Assembly (NCBI RefSeq): GCF_017815515.1
Contig: NZ_CP072611.1
Span: forward strand, 806,001-870,000
Source: Aureimonas populi
Lineage (GTDB): Bacteria; Pseudomonadota; Alphaproteobacteria; Rhizobiales; Rhizobiaceae
Direction: 5' to 3'
Length of the DNA stretch: 64,000 nt
The notes under the pieces are model-generated. The model did no database searches. It saw only the letters and a program-made list of their open reading frames with translations, and was not told the origin of the DNA. Shown in pieces: positions 17,932-26,379 of this stretch. How positions within the stretch are numbered: the stretch's first letter is position 1; each line of letters begins with the position of its first letter. The translations under genes and the position numbers were made by a program.

Positions 17932-19539
17932 ATGACCGTCATCGACCACAAGGCGATCCTGGAATCCCGCATCCGCGCGCAGCTCGGCCGCCGGGCCTTT
18001 CTCAAGGGGGCGGGCACGGCCGCCGTCGCCATGGCGGCGGCCGGCTTCCTTCCCCATGTCGCGCGCGCCCAGCAAAGCGGCCATATCCGCATCGCCTCCA
18101 TGTCGCACATCGACACGCTGGACCCGCATTTCACCGGCTTCCTGAACTCCATCCAGATCATCAACAACATCCACAACGGCCTTCTGAAAGTCACTTACGA
18201 CGGCGAAGCGGTGCGCTTCGAGCCGGATCTGGCGGAGACCTGGGAGCTGGAGGACGAGCGCACGCATCTCTTCAAGCTGCGCGAAGGGGTGCGCTTCCAT
18301 GACGGGACGGTGTGCGACGCCGAGGCGGTTCGCTTCTCGCTCCTGCGCGTGAAGGAAGGCCAGCCCTCCTCTCCCCATGCCTGGAAGCTGGAACTTCTGG
18401 AGGAGATCGAGATCATCGATCCCCTGACCGTCCGCCTGCACTTCTCCGAGCCCTACGCCTTCCTTCCCGTCGCCCTCACAGGCTCGACCGGGCGGGCCGG
18501 AACGATCGTCAGCCCGGCGGCGGTGGAACGCTACGGCATGGATTACGGGCGCAACCCCGTCGGCACGGGGCCCTTCCGCTTCGTGAGCTGGCGCGAGAAC
18601 GACGCCGTGGAACTGGAAGCCAATCCCGACTACTTCGAGGAGGGCCTGCCGCTCCTGGAGCGGGCCACCTTCCTCATCATGCGCGAGCCCTCCACCGCCG
18701 TCGCCGCCCTTCTGGCCGGGCAGATCGACGGCATGTCGAATTGTCCCCTGCATCTGCTGCCGCAGATCGAGGCCTTTGCGGGCGCCAATCTCTACGGCGA
18801 GATCGAGGGCAACTACTCCTTCGTGGGAATGAACACGCGCCGCGCGCCGTTCGACGACGTGAACCTGCGGCGCGCCGTGGCCTATGCGCTGGACCGCGAC
18901 GTGCTGATCCGCCAGGCCTATTTCGGCCGCGCCATTCAGGCCTACACGCCGATCTCCCCGCCCATGACGGGCTTCTACGACCCCAACATCGCAGAATCGG
19001 GGCGCGGCCACCGCTTCGACCTCGACAAGGCGCGCGAGTTCCGCGCCCTCGTGCCCGAGCAGGGCGAGATCGTCGTCAACTACATCATGTCGGAGCGCAC
19101 GGCGGTCAGCACCCGCATCGCCCAGACCGTGGTGCCGATGCTGGCGCAGATCGGCATCCGGGCGGAGCTGGAACTCTTGGAGCCGACGACCTGGGTGCAG
19201 CGGCGAAACGAGCGCGCCTTCGACATGTTCGACTTCGAATGGGTGGCCGACCTCGATCCCGACGAGACCCTCTATCCGGAGTTCCGCAGCGACGGCGACT
19301 GGAACTATCCGGGCTGGGAGAACCCCGAATTCGACCGCCTCTGCGCCGAGGCCCAGCGCATTCTCGACACCGCGGAGCGCAGCCGCCTCTACAACGCCGC
19401 CGAGGACCTTCTCATCGACGAGGCGCCCATCGCGCTGATCGCGCATATGCCGATCTACAAGGTGTTCTCCACCCGCGTGCAGGGCTTCAACTACATCCCG
19501 GCCGACCTCATCGACCTGCACGGCGTGAGCCTGTCCTGA
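17932..19539 (+). CDS. ABC transporter substrate-binding protein, family 5 (DppA/OppA type), Tat-exported
   Basis: This is a 535-residue periplasmic receptor. Residues 1-45 carry a twin-arginine signal (LGRRAFLKGAG, a hydrophobic stretch, then ARAQ). The mature part begins GHIRIASMSHIDTLDPHFTG, and DLAETWELEDERTHLFKLREGVRFHDG is characteristic of family 5 solute-binding proteins. GAGGAA precedes the ATG at 17932. It heads a five-gene importer read without gaps into two permeases and two ATPases, followed by gamma-glutamyltransferase. Family 5 members bind peptides, glutathione, opines or oligosaccharides. The linked transferase favours gamma-glutamyl compounds. Confidence 0.9.
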   Translation: MTVIDHKAILESRIRAQLGRRAFLKGAGTAAVAMAAAGFLPHVARAQQSGHIRIASMSHIDTLDPHFTGFLNSIQIINNIHNGLLKVTYDGEAVRFEPDLAETWELEDERTHLFKLREGVRFHDGTVCDAEAVRFSLLRVKEGQPSSPHAWKLELLEEIEIIDPLTVRLHFSEPYAFLPVALTGSTGRAGTIVSPAAVERYGMDYGRNPVGTGPFRFVSWRENDAVELEANPDYFEEGLPLLERATFLIMREPSTAVAALLAGQIDGMSNCPLHLLPQIEAFAGANLYGEIEGNYSFVGMNTRRAPFDDVNLRRAVAYALDRDVLIRQAYFGRAIQAYTPISPPMTGFYDPNIAESGRGHRFDLDKAREFRALVPEQGEIVVNYIMSERTAVSTRIAQTVVPMLAQIGIRAELELLEPTTWVQRRNERAFDMFDFEWVADLDPDETLYPEFRSDGDWNYPGWENPEFDRLCAEAQRILDTAERSRLYNAAEDLLIDEAPIALIAHMPIYKVFSTRVQGFNYIPADLIDLHGVSLS

Positions 19540-20486
19540 TGCTGCGAGGGGTCGCCTCGAAGGTCGGGCAGACCCTGGCCGTCCTCTTCATCGTCTCCCT
19601 CGCCAGCTTCAGCCTGATGAAGCTGGCGCCGGGCGATCCGGTGCAGGTCATGCTGGGCGCGGAATACTCCCCCGAGGCCTATGCCTCGATGATGGCCGAG
19701 CTCGGCCTCGACCGGCCCTTCTTCGGTCAATATCTCGACTGGGCGGGGCGGTTCCTCACCGGCGACTGGGGAACCTCCTACGTGGCGAGGGCCGACATCT
19801 TCCGCCAGGCTTTCGTGGAGGCGCTGCCGGTGACGCTGACCCTCTCGGCCTCGGCGCTCGGCCTTGCCATCCTCACCGGCGTTCCGCTCGGCGTCCTGTC
19901 GGCGGTTCGCAAGGACACGGCCTGGGACGTGGGCGTGGCGGCGGGCGCACTCACCGTCACCGCCTTCCCCTCCTTCTTCCTCGGCATTCTCCTGATCTGG
20001 ATCTTCGGCGTCCGGTTCGGCCTCTTTCCCGTCATGGGCTTCGTCGCGCCCTGGGAGGATCTGCGCAGCGGTGTCCACCACATGGTCCTGCCCGCCGTGA
20101 CGCTCTCCACCTATTTCGTGGGCATGATCGTGCGGCTGACCCGCGCGACCCTGATCGAGGTTCTGGAGCAGCCCTACATCGCCGCGGCTCGGGCGCGCGG
20201 CGAGCCATCCTGGCGCGTGGTCTGGGTTCACGGCGTGCGCAACATCGCCATGCCGATGACGACGATCCTCGGCCTGCAACTCGGCGCGCTCCTCCAGGGC
20301 GCGGTTCTCACCGAGATCGTCTTCTCGCTTCCCGGCCTCGGCCAAATGATCACCTCGGCGGTCCTCAGCCGGGAATATGTGGTCGTGCAGGCGGGCGTCA
20401 TGCTCACGGCCACGCTCTTCATCATCGTGAACCTCCTGGTCGACCTGTCCTATCCCTTCCTCGATCCGCGCCTGAGAGGCCGTTGA
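19539..20486 (+). CDS. ABC transporter permease, DppB type
   Basis: This inner-membrane protein has 315 residues with six predicted helices, the first at QTLAVLFIVSLASFSLMKL. The N-terminal LAPGDPVQVMLG segment is typical of DppB/OppB. The EAA-like loop is AARARGEPSWRVVWVHGVRN. The ATG shares its A with the previous stop (TGATG at 19537-19541). It forms the channel with the next gene product. Confidence 0.92.
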   Translation: MLRGVASKVGQTLAVLFIVSLASFSLMKLAPGDPVQVMLGAEYSPEAYASMMAELGLDRPFFGQYLDWAGRFLTGDWGTSYVARADIFRQAFVEALPVTLTLSASALGLAILTGVPLGVLSAVRKDTAWDVGVAAGALTVTAFPSFFLGILLIWIFGVRFGLFPVMGFVAPWEDLRSGVHHMVLPAVTLSTYFVGMIVRLTRATLIEVLEQPYIAAARARGEPSWRVVWVHGVRNIAMPMTTILGLQLGALLQGAVLTEIVFSLPGLGQMITSAVLSREYVVVQAGVMLTATLFIIVNLLVDLSYPFLDPRLRGR

Positions 20487-21376
20487 TGACCCTCGCCGCA
20501 GATCCTGCGCACCCGGTTCCCGCGCCGACGCGACGCGGCTCGCGCCGGCGCTCCATGTTCGCAAGGCGCCCCTTCTTCACCATCGCGCTCGCCATCGCCG
20601 CGCTGTATCTGCTGGCGGCGGTGTTCGCGCCCTTCGTGGCGCCCTTCAGCCCCTACCAGCAGAGTTTCGAGGCGATGATGGTGCCGCCCGGCACCGTGCC
20701 GCACTGGCTGGGAACGGACAGCTACGGCCAGGATGTCCTCAGCCGGATCATCTACGGTGCGCGCTACGCGCTGGCGATCGGGATCTTCTCGGTCCTTCTC
20801 GGCGCCTTCGGCGGCCTTCTCCTGGGCCTTGCCGCGGGGCTCGCCACCGGCTGGACGGAATGGGTGCTGGTGCGCCTCATCGACGCTATCCTCGCGCTTC
20901 CCTCGCTGGTTCTGGCCGTCGCCTTCATCGCCATTCTCGGGCAGGGCGTCGACAAGGTGATCCTGGCCGTGGGCCTTTCGTTGATCGGCCCCTTCGCGCG
21001 CACGGTGCGCTCGGACGTGATGCAGGTGCGCGTGAAGCTCTTCGTCGAGGCGGCCGGCCTGATGGGTGTTCCCTGGCACCACGTGGTGCGCCGGCACATC
21101 CTGCCCAACGTCTTCTTCCCCCTCGCCGTGCAGGTCACGATCCGGCTGTCGGAGGCGGTTCTGGTCTCCGCCTCGCTCTCCTTCATCGGCATCGGCGTGA
21201 CGCCGCCGACGCCCGATTGGGGCCTGATGATCTCGGAGGGGCGCGGTTTCGTCAGCTTCGCGCCCTGGATGTCGGGCATGCCGGGGCTGGCGCTCGCCAT
21301 CCTCCTCATCGCGCTGTCGGTCGTGGGCGACGGCATTCGCGAGGAATTCGACCCCCAATTGAGGAGCGGACGTTGA
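20486..21376 (+). CDS. ABC transporter permease, DppC type
   Basis: This 296-residue partner permease has an N-terminal OppC-type cytoplasmic arm, a first helix at ALAIAALYLLAAVFAPFVAPF, HWLGTDSYGQDVLSRIIYGAR and the coupling loop EAAGLMGVPWHHVVRRHILPN. The ATG at 20486 overlaps the preceding TGA by one base. A TTG directly before it is also in frame. It belongs to the peptide-type importer operon. Confidence 0.92.
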   Translation: MTLAADPAHPVPAPTRRGSRRRSMFARRPFFTIALAIAALYLLAAVFAPFVAPFSPYQQSFEAMMVPPGTVPHWLGTDSYGQDVLSRIIYGARYALAIGIFSVLLGAFGGLLLGLAAGLATGWTEWVLVRLIDAILALPSLVLAVAFIAILGQGVDKVILAVGLSLIGPFARTVRSDVMQVRVKLFVEAAGLMGVPWHHVVRRHILPNVFFPLAVQVTIRLSEAVLVSASLSFIGIGVTPPTPDWGLMISEGRGFVSFAPWMSGMPGLALAILLIALSVVGDGIREEFDPQLRSGR

Positions 21377-22320
21377 GCGCGGCATTGATGGAGGTGCGGG
21401 ACCTGACCCTCTACCGGGGCGAGCGCCGGATCCTCGACAAGGTCAGCTTCACGGTGGGAAAGGGGCAGACGATCGCGCTGGTGGGCGAAAGCGGAGCCGG
21501 GAAGTCCACCATCGCCGTCGCCCTGATGGGTCTTCTGGATCGCCATGCCGCGCAGATCGAGGGGCGCACCGCCTTCGACGGCATCGACGATCTGTTCTCG
21601 CTGCGCGAGAGGGACTGGGCCAGGCTGCGCGGCAGGCGCCTGTCGATGATCTTCCAGGATGCGGGCGCGGCACTGAACCCCTGCTACACGGTCGGCTCGC
21701 AACTCTCCTCGGTGCTGCGCCGGAAGCTGAACATGAAACGCGGCGCGGCACAGGCGCGCGCGGTGGCGCTTCTGCAAGGCGTCGGCATCAACGACGCGCA
21801 GGCGCGCATGTCGGCCTATCCGCACCAATTGTCGGGCGGCATGCAGCAGCGCGTGATGGTGGCCATCGCGCTCGCCTGCGATCCCGATCTCCTCTTCGCC
21901 GACGAGCCGACCTCGGCCCTCGATGTCACCATCCAGGCGCAGATCGTGCGCCTGATCCTCGACCAGACCCGCGAGCGCGGCGCCTCCTGCATCTTCGTCC
22001 TCCACGATCTGGCGCTGGCGAGCCAGGCCTGCGACGAGATCGTGGTGCTCTATGCCGGGCAGGTGATGGAGGCGGGAAGGAGCGAGATCGTCCTCAAGGC
22101 GCCGCGCCATCCCTACACGCAGCTTCTGAAATCCTGCGTGGTGGAGATCGGCGGCGGGCGGCTGACCCCGCCGGAAGGCGGCGTGCCGAGCTATGACGAG
22201 ATGCCGCAGGGCTGCCGCTTCTCCACGCGCTGTCCGCGCGCCCTCCCCCGTTGCACCGCCCAGCGCCCTCCCCTGGCCGAACTGCACGGGCGCCATGTCG
22301 CCTGCTGGAATCCGCAATGA
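21373..22320 (+). CDS. ABC transporter ATP-binding protein, DppD type
   Basis: This 315-residue ATPase shows Walker A GESGAGKST, Q-loop IFQDAGAALNP, signature LSGGMQQRVMVA and Walker B LLFADEPTSALD. The C-terminal oligopeptide-ATPase extension is present (CRFSTRCPRA) with its conserved cysteines, which in relatives bind an Fe-S cluster. I chose the TTG at 21373 because GAGGAG stands six bases before it. The ATG at 21388 has no ribosome site. The start overlaps the DppC stop. Confidence 0.9.
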   Translation: MSAALMEVRDLTLYRGERRILDKVSFTVGKGQTIALVGESGAGKSTIAVALMGLLDRHAAQIEGRTAFDGIDDLFSLRERDWARLRGRRLSMIFQDAGAALNPCYTVGSQLSSVLRRKLNMKRGAAQARAVALLQGVGINDAQARMSAYPHQLSGGMQQRVMVAIALACDPDLLFADEPTSALDVTIQAQIVRLILDQTRERGASCIFVLHDLALASQACDEIVVLYAGQVMEAGRSEIVLKAPRHPYTQLLKSCVVEIGGGRLTPPEGGVPSYDEMPQGCRFSTRCPRALPRCTAQRPPLAELHGRHVACWNPQ

Positions 22321-23351
22321 GCGCGCCGGCCATGGCCGCCGCCGGGCGCGATGCGGACGAAGGGGAGATCGTCTTCGAACTCCTCGATGTGGAGAAAGTC
22401 TATCAGGTCACGCGGCGCGCGGGCTGGTTCGGCCGCCAGCGGCATGGCCTTGCCGCGCTCGACGGCGTGCGGTTGCGCGTCCGGCGCGGCGCCAGCGTCG
22501 CGCTCGTGGGCGAGAGCGGCTCGGGCAAGTCCACGCTGCTGCGCGTGCTTCTGGGCCTTTCCGACCCCAGCAACGGACGCGCGCTCTACAAGGGGCGGCC
22601 CATTGCCGAGAGCCGGGCGCAGGACCCCTCCTTCGCGCGCGAGGTGGCCATGGTCTACCAGGATGCGCGGGGCTCTCTCAATCCGCGCATGTCCGTGGCC
22701 GCGCTGATCGCCGAGCCTCTCCGCCATTTCGGCATCTGCCCGGAAGCCGAGATACAGGGGCGCGTCGCGGAGCTTCTGGCGCGGGTGGGCCTGCCTCTCC
22801 AGGCCGCGTCGAGCTATCCGGCCGGGCTTTCGGGCGGCCAGGTCCGGCGCGTGGCGATCGCGCGGGCGCTGGCCTCCGGCCCGTCCGTTCTCGTGGCGGA
22901 CGAGGCCGTCTCCGGCCTCGACGTCTCGACCCAGGCCCAGCTTCTCGAACTGCTTCGTCGCCTGCAGAGCGAGATGGGGCTCACCCTCCTGTTCATCACG
23001 CACGATCTGGGCGTGGCCAGCTATCTGTGCGACGAGATCGCGATCATGTATCTCGGCCGCATCGTGGAATCCGGCCCGACCAATGCGGTGCTGAACGATC
23101 CGGCCCATCCCTATGCGAAGGCCTTGCGGGCGGCTGCGCCCGAATTCTTCGCCCCCATCGTCGAGCCGCTGCCCGGCGAACTGCCCAGCCCGCTCGACCT
23201 GCCGCCCGGATGCCGCTTCGCCGGGCGCTGCGCCTTCGCGCGCGGGCCATGCAGCACGGACGACCCGGTGCTGACGCCCTTCATGGCCGGCCGCCAGGTC
23301 GCCTGCCTCTTTCCCCTGACCGGGGCCGGGGGAAGGGAGCCGGGCCCATGA
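22317..23351 (+). CDS. ABC transporter ATP-binding protein, DppF type
   Basis: This 344-residue second ATPase has Walker A GESGSGKST, Q-loop VYQDARGSLNP, signature LSGGQVRRVAIARAL and Walker B VLVADEAVSGLD. The C-terminal CRFAGRCAFARGPC resembles the cysteine motif of DppD/OppD-type domains. The ATG overlaps the previous stop (ATGA). The first 20 residues are acidic and variable. It completes the importer together with the DppD-type subunit. Confidence 0.91.
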   Translation: MSAPAMAAAGRDADEGEIVFELLDVEKVYQVTRRAGWFGRQRHGLAALDGVRLRVRRGASVALVGESGSGKSTLLRVLLGLSDPSNGRALYKGRPIAESRAQDPSFAREVAMVYQDARGSLNPRMSVAALIAEPLRHFGICPEAEIQGRVAELLARVGLPLQAASSYPAGLSGGQVRRVAIARALASGPSVLVADEAVSGLDVSTQAQLLELLRRLQSEMGLTLLFITHDLGVASYLCDEIAIMYLGRIVESGPTNAVLNDPAHPYAKALRAAAPEFFAPIVEPLPGELPSPLDLPPGCRFAGRCAFARGPCSTDDPVLTPFMAGRQVACLFPLTGAGGREPGP

Positions 23352-23443
23352 CCGGCGCGCGCGGGGAACGATCGGGTATCGCTTTTTCCCCCTCGACGCG
23401 GCTACACCTAGTTTCGCTTCAAAGACCCCCGGATATCGCTGAA

Positions 23444-25030
23444 ATGTTCGACTTTTTCTCCGCCCGCCGCCCCACGACACTCGCCAGCGAGGCGATGATC
23501 GCGACCTCCCATCCGCTCTCGACGGCGGCGGGGCTCGAAATCCTCGCCCAGGGCGGCAACGCGGTGGACGCCGCCCTCGCCGCATGTGCCGTGCAATGCG
23601 TGGTCGACCCGCTGATGACGGGGATCGGCGGAGACTGCTTCGTTCTCTACGCCCCGGCCGGCCAGCCGGTGAAGGCGCTGAACGGCTCCGGGCGGGCCCC
23701 GGCGGGCGCCAGCGTGGAGGCGCTGAAGGCGCTCGGCGTGACGGGGCTGTCGCAGACGAGCCCCCATTCCGTCACCGTTCCGGGCGCGATCTCGGCCTGG
23801 TGCCGGCTCCACGACGATCATGGCACGCTGCCTCTCGACCGGCTTTTCGCCCGCGCCATCGGCTATGCCGAGAACGGCTATCCGATCACGCCCCGCGTGG
23901 CGCTCGACTGGGCGGCCAGCGCGTCGGTGGTGGCGGGGGACGAACATGCCGCGCGGCTGTTCCTGCCGGGCGGGCGCGCGCCCTCGACGGGCGAGCGGCA
24001 CGCCCAGCCGCTTCTCGGCGCAAGGCTGCGCGAGATCGCCGCCAAGGGCGCGCCGGGCCTCTATTCCGGGGCGACGGGGGCGGGCATGGCCACGCATCTG
24101 CGCGGGCTCGGCGGACTGCACACGCCGGAAGATTTCGCGGACGGCGCGAGCGCGGCCCATTGGGTCGAGCCGATCAGCGCCCGTTATGGCGATTACGACG
24201 TCTATGAATGCCCGCCGAACGGACAGGGCCTCGCGGCGCTTCTCATCCTGCGGATTCTGGCCGGCTTCGATCTCGGCAACGGGATCGGCGAGGCCGAGCG
24301 CATCCATCTGCATGCCGAGGCCACCAAGCTGGCCTATCATCACCGGGATGCGCTGATCGCCGATCCCGCCCATTGCGAGGGACTGGCCGAAACGCTTCTG
24401 TCCGAGGAGGTGGTCGGGACCTTGCGCGCGCGGATCGACCCCCGGCGCGCCGGCCGGCCGGCCCTGTGGGACGAGCCCGAGCACAAGGACACGATCTATC
24501 TGTCCGTGGTGGATCGGGACGGAAACGCGATCTCCTTCATCAACTCCATCTTCCACGCCTTCGGCTCGAGCCGCCTCGACCCGGCCAGCGGCGTCCTCTT
24601 CCACAGCCGCGGCGCGTCGTTCCGGCTGATCGAGGGGCACCCGAACGCCATCGCCCCGCGCAAGAGGCCGATGCACACGATCATTCCCGGCATGGTCTTC
24701 CGGGACGGGCGGGCCGTAATGCCCTTCGGCGTGATGGGCGGGCAGTATCAGGCGGCCGGCCACGCCGCCTTCCTGTCCAATGTCATCGACCGGGGCCTCG
24801 ATCTCCAGGAAGCCATGGACGCGCCCCGCTCCTTCGCCTTCGACGGCGAGTTGCAGATCGAGCCCGGCATCGACCAGGCGACGCGCGACAGGCTCGAAAC
24901 GCTCGGCCACCGCCTCGCGCTCGCCTCCTCTCCCCTCGGCGGCAGCCAGGCCATCCGCATCGACCACGAAACCGGCCTCCTCCACGGCGGCTCCGACAGC
25001 CGCAAGGACGGAATGGCGCTGGGCTTCTGA
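23444..25030 (+). CDS. Gamma-glutamyltransferase family protein, apparently cytoplasmic
   Basis: This 528-residue Ntn hydrolase would cleave or transfer gamma-glutamyl groups from glutathione-like substrates. After self-processing, the catalytic residue should be T350 (KDTIYLSVVDRDGN), which splits the chain into a 349-residue large and a 179-residue small subunit. ATSHPLSTAAGLEILAQGGNAVDAA is the usual family N-terminus. No signal peptide is visible, so it probably acts in the cytoplasm after import. An in-frame ATG at 23348 overlapping the DppF stop would add 32 unconserved residues, and it cannot be excluded. Acylase-like relatives (cephalosporin acylase, CapD-like) share this fold. Confidence 0.85.
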   Translation: MFDFFSARRPTTLASEAMIATSHPLSTAAGLEILAQGGNAVDAALAACAVQCVVDPLMTGIGGDCFVLYAPAGQPVKALNGSGRAPAGASVEALKALGVTGLSQTSPHSVTVPGAISAWCRLHDDHGTLPLDRLFARAIGYAENGYPITPRVALDWAASASVVAGDEHAARLFLPGGRAPSTGERHAQPLLGARLREIAAKGAPGLYSGATGAGMATHLRGLGGLHTPEDFADGASAAHWVEPISARYGDYDVYECPPNGQGLAALLILRILAGFDLGNGIGEAERIHLHAEATKLAYHHRDALIADPAHCEGLAETLLSEEVVGTLRARIDPRRAGRPALWDEPEHKDTIYLSVVDRDGNAISFINSIFHAFGSSRLDPASGVLFHSRGASFRLIEGHPNAIAPRKRPMHTIIPGMVFRDGRAVMPFGVMGGQYQAAGHAAFLSNVIDRGLDLQEAMDAPRSFAFDGELQIEPGIDQATRDRLETLGHRLALASSPLGGSQAIRIDHETGLLHGGSDSRKDGMALGF

Positions 25031-25036
25031 GCCCAG

Positions 25037-25219
25037 CCCCTCATCCCGAGCCTCTCCTCGCCCTTATCCTGAGCCCCTCGCATAGCCGCGCACCCTGAGC
25101 CCTTCGCGCAGCCCCTCATCCTGAGCCTGTCGAAGGACGGGGGGCGCTTGGTGCGGGCGTGGTGCCGCTCACCCTCAGCCTTCGACAGGCTCAGGATGAG
25201 GGCGAGGAGAGGATCGGGG
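25037..25219. repeat. Cluster of palindromic intergenic repeats with alternative hairpins
   Basis: The 454-nt gap 25031-25484 begins with degenerate copies of a CCTCATCCTGAGCC-type unit at about 25037, 25061, 25091 and 25113. The last forms a perfect 24-bp inverted repeat (25113-25136 with 25179-25202, 42-nt loop). The right arm continues to 25219 and also matches the first copy (about 25046-25081) with few mismatches, so two mutually exclusive hairpins are possible. The rest of the gap (25220-25470) shows no convincing gene. The unit looks like a dispersed alphaproteobacterial intergenic repeat and lies after the gamma-glutamyltransferase stop. Confidence 0.8.
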
Positions 25220-25484
25220 TCAAGCGAGGCACCTGGCAGGCGGCGGGCTCGGCTGCGAGGAGGGGGCTGCGTTGGCGGAAAGAACGGCGGCGCCCCCTTG
25301 CCATGCGGATGCGCATCTTCATCGATTTCTCCTCCGCCTGCCCGGCAAAGGCTCCGATTCTGGCCGTTCGAGCCGCGACGAAGGGCCCCTTCCCGACATT
25401 CATCGCAAGCGCCGGGTTGCTTCTGGGCTCGCGGGAGATGACATAGGGCTCATTGCACAGTGCCACTTCTCGGAAGGAGACCAG

Positions 25485-25658
25485 ATGGCCAGAAAACCCA
25501 ACTTCAATTTCGAACGGCAGGAACGGGACCGCGCGAAGGCCGCGAAAAAGGCGGCCAAGAGCGAGGCTAGGGTGGCCAAGAGAGGCGAGGACGACGCCCC
25601 GGGCGATGAGGCGGATGCGCCCCCCGCCACGCAGGCACATCAGGAGGCCGGACTTTGA
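25485..25658 (+). CDS. Small basic conserved protein of unknown function
   Basis: This 57-residue protein starts MARKPNFNFERQERDR, continues with an Ala/Lys-rich helix, and ends in an acidic, Pro/Ala-rich tail. GGAAGGAGA sits four bases before the ATG, a strong ribosome site. I do not recognise a characterised family, although short proteins with this opening are common in Hyphomicrobiales. It overlaps the next small gene by four bases. Charge and helix propensity suggest nucleic-acid or ribosome contact, which is a guess. Confidence 0.7.
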   Translation: MARKPNFNFERQERDRAKAAKKAAKSEARVAKRGEDDAPGDEADAPPATQAHQEAGL

Positions 25659-26005
25659 AACAGAAGGATGCAGAGTTCGTCGAACGCCGCAATGCCGCGA
25701 AGGAAGCCAAGGCCGCGCTTCTGGAGAAGGTGAAGGCGAGGCAGAACGATCCGGCCGCCGAGGCGAGGCGGGCCGAGCGCGCCGCGCTCGCCGCCGCCCG
25801 CGAGGAACGCGAGGCCGCCAAACGCGCGGAGACCGAAAGGAAAAGGCTGGAAGAGGCCGAACATCAAGCCTTGCTGGCAGCCGAGCGAGAAGCGCAGGAG
25901 AATGCCAGGAAGTCCGACCTCGTGGCACGGGCCGTCGAGGACGAAGCTGCTCGCAAGGCGGCGCGTGATGATCGCTATGCGGCAAGGCAGGCTCGGAAGG
26001 GATGA
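25655..26005 (+). CDS. DUF6481-like alanine/arginine-rich helical protein
   Basis: The protein has 116 residues and is almost entirely charged helix (AERAALAAAREEREAAKRA), ending in RDDRYAARQARKG. That pattern resembles the DUF6481 family, whose function is unknown. The start is a TTG at 25655, supported by AGGAGG seven bases upstream and by the 4-nt overlap with the preceding small gene. Low complexity makes homology assignment weak. It may form a long single helix or coiled coil. Translational coupling suggests the two small proteins act together. Confidence 0.7.
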   Translation: MKQKDAEFVERRNAAKEAKAALLEKVKARQNDPAAEARRAERAALAAAREEREAAKRAETERKRLEEAEHQALLAAEREAQENARKSDLVARAVEDEAARKAARDDRYAARQARKG

Positions 26006-26045
26006 ACCCGCGCACCGCCCGCCGGGCGGCAGGAGGCCGGCGGTG

Positions 26046-26276
26046 ATGACGCCGGGCGAGTGCCGTGCCGCTCGCGCCCTGCTCAACTGGTCACAGTTCG
26101 AGCTGGCCACGGCATCGGGCGCCGACGCCTCGACCATCCGCGCTTTCGAGACGGAAGAAATGACCGTCGCCGAGAGCAATGTGTCCGCCCTGCAAGGCGC
26201 CTTGGAAGCGGCGGGGATCGAGTTCATCTCCGAAATCGGCGGCGGCACCGGCGTCAGGCTGCGGCCGCGCCGGTAG
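26046..26276 (+). CDS. Short Xre-type helix-turn-helix protein
   Basis: The protein has 76 residues and is essentially one lambda-repressor-like DNA-binding domain (ARALLNWSQFELATASGADASTIRAFE). AGGAGG lies nine bases before the ATG at 26046, and a GTG at 26043 is an equally close alternative. No effector domain is present, as in many small Xre regulators. It follows the two small charged proteins after 40 nt and precedes the transglutaminase genes. Targets are unknown. Confidence 0.75.
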   Translation: MTPGECRAARALLNWSQFELATASGADASTIRAFETEEMTVAESNVSALQGALEAAGIEFISEIGGGTGVRLRPRR

Positions 26277-26379
26277 CCGCCTCGAACTGCCGGACCGGGG
26301 GGATCGAGCGGGATATTGGCGCTGGTCAATCCTCCCGGCGGCAGGCAATGATCTGCCTGTCGATGGAGGATGATCCGGC

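Noticed and set aside
25037..25219. CRISPR-like array
   Set aside because: The repeated units are palindromic, degenerate and unevenly spaced, without spacers of constant length or cas genes.
25159..25446. Plus- and minus-strand frames in the gap after the gamma-glutamyltransferase
   Set aside because: They run through the palindromic repeats, lack ribosome sites and show no recognisable domain. The minus-strand piece MNVGKGPFVAARTAR looked protein-like but is too short to support.
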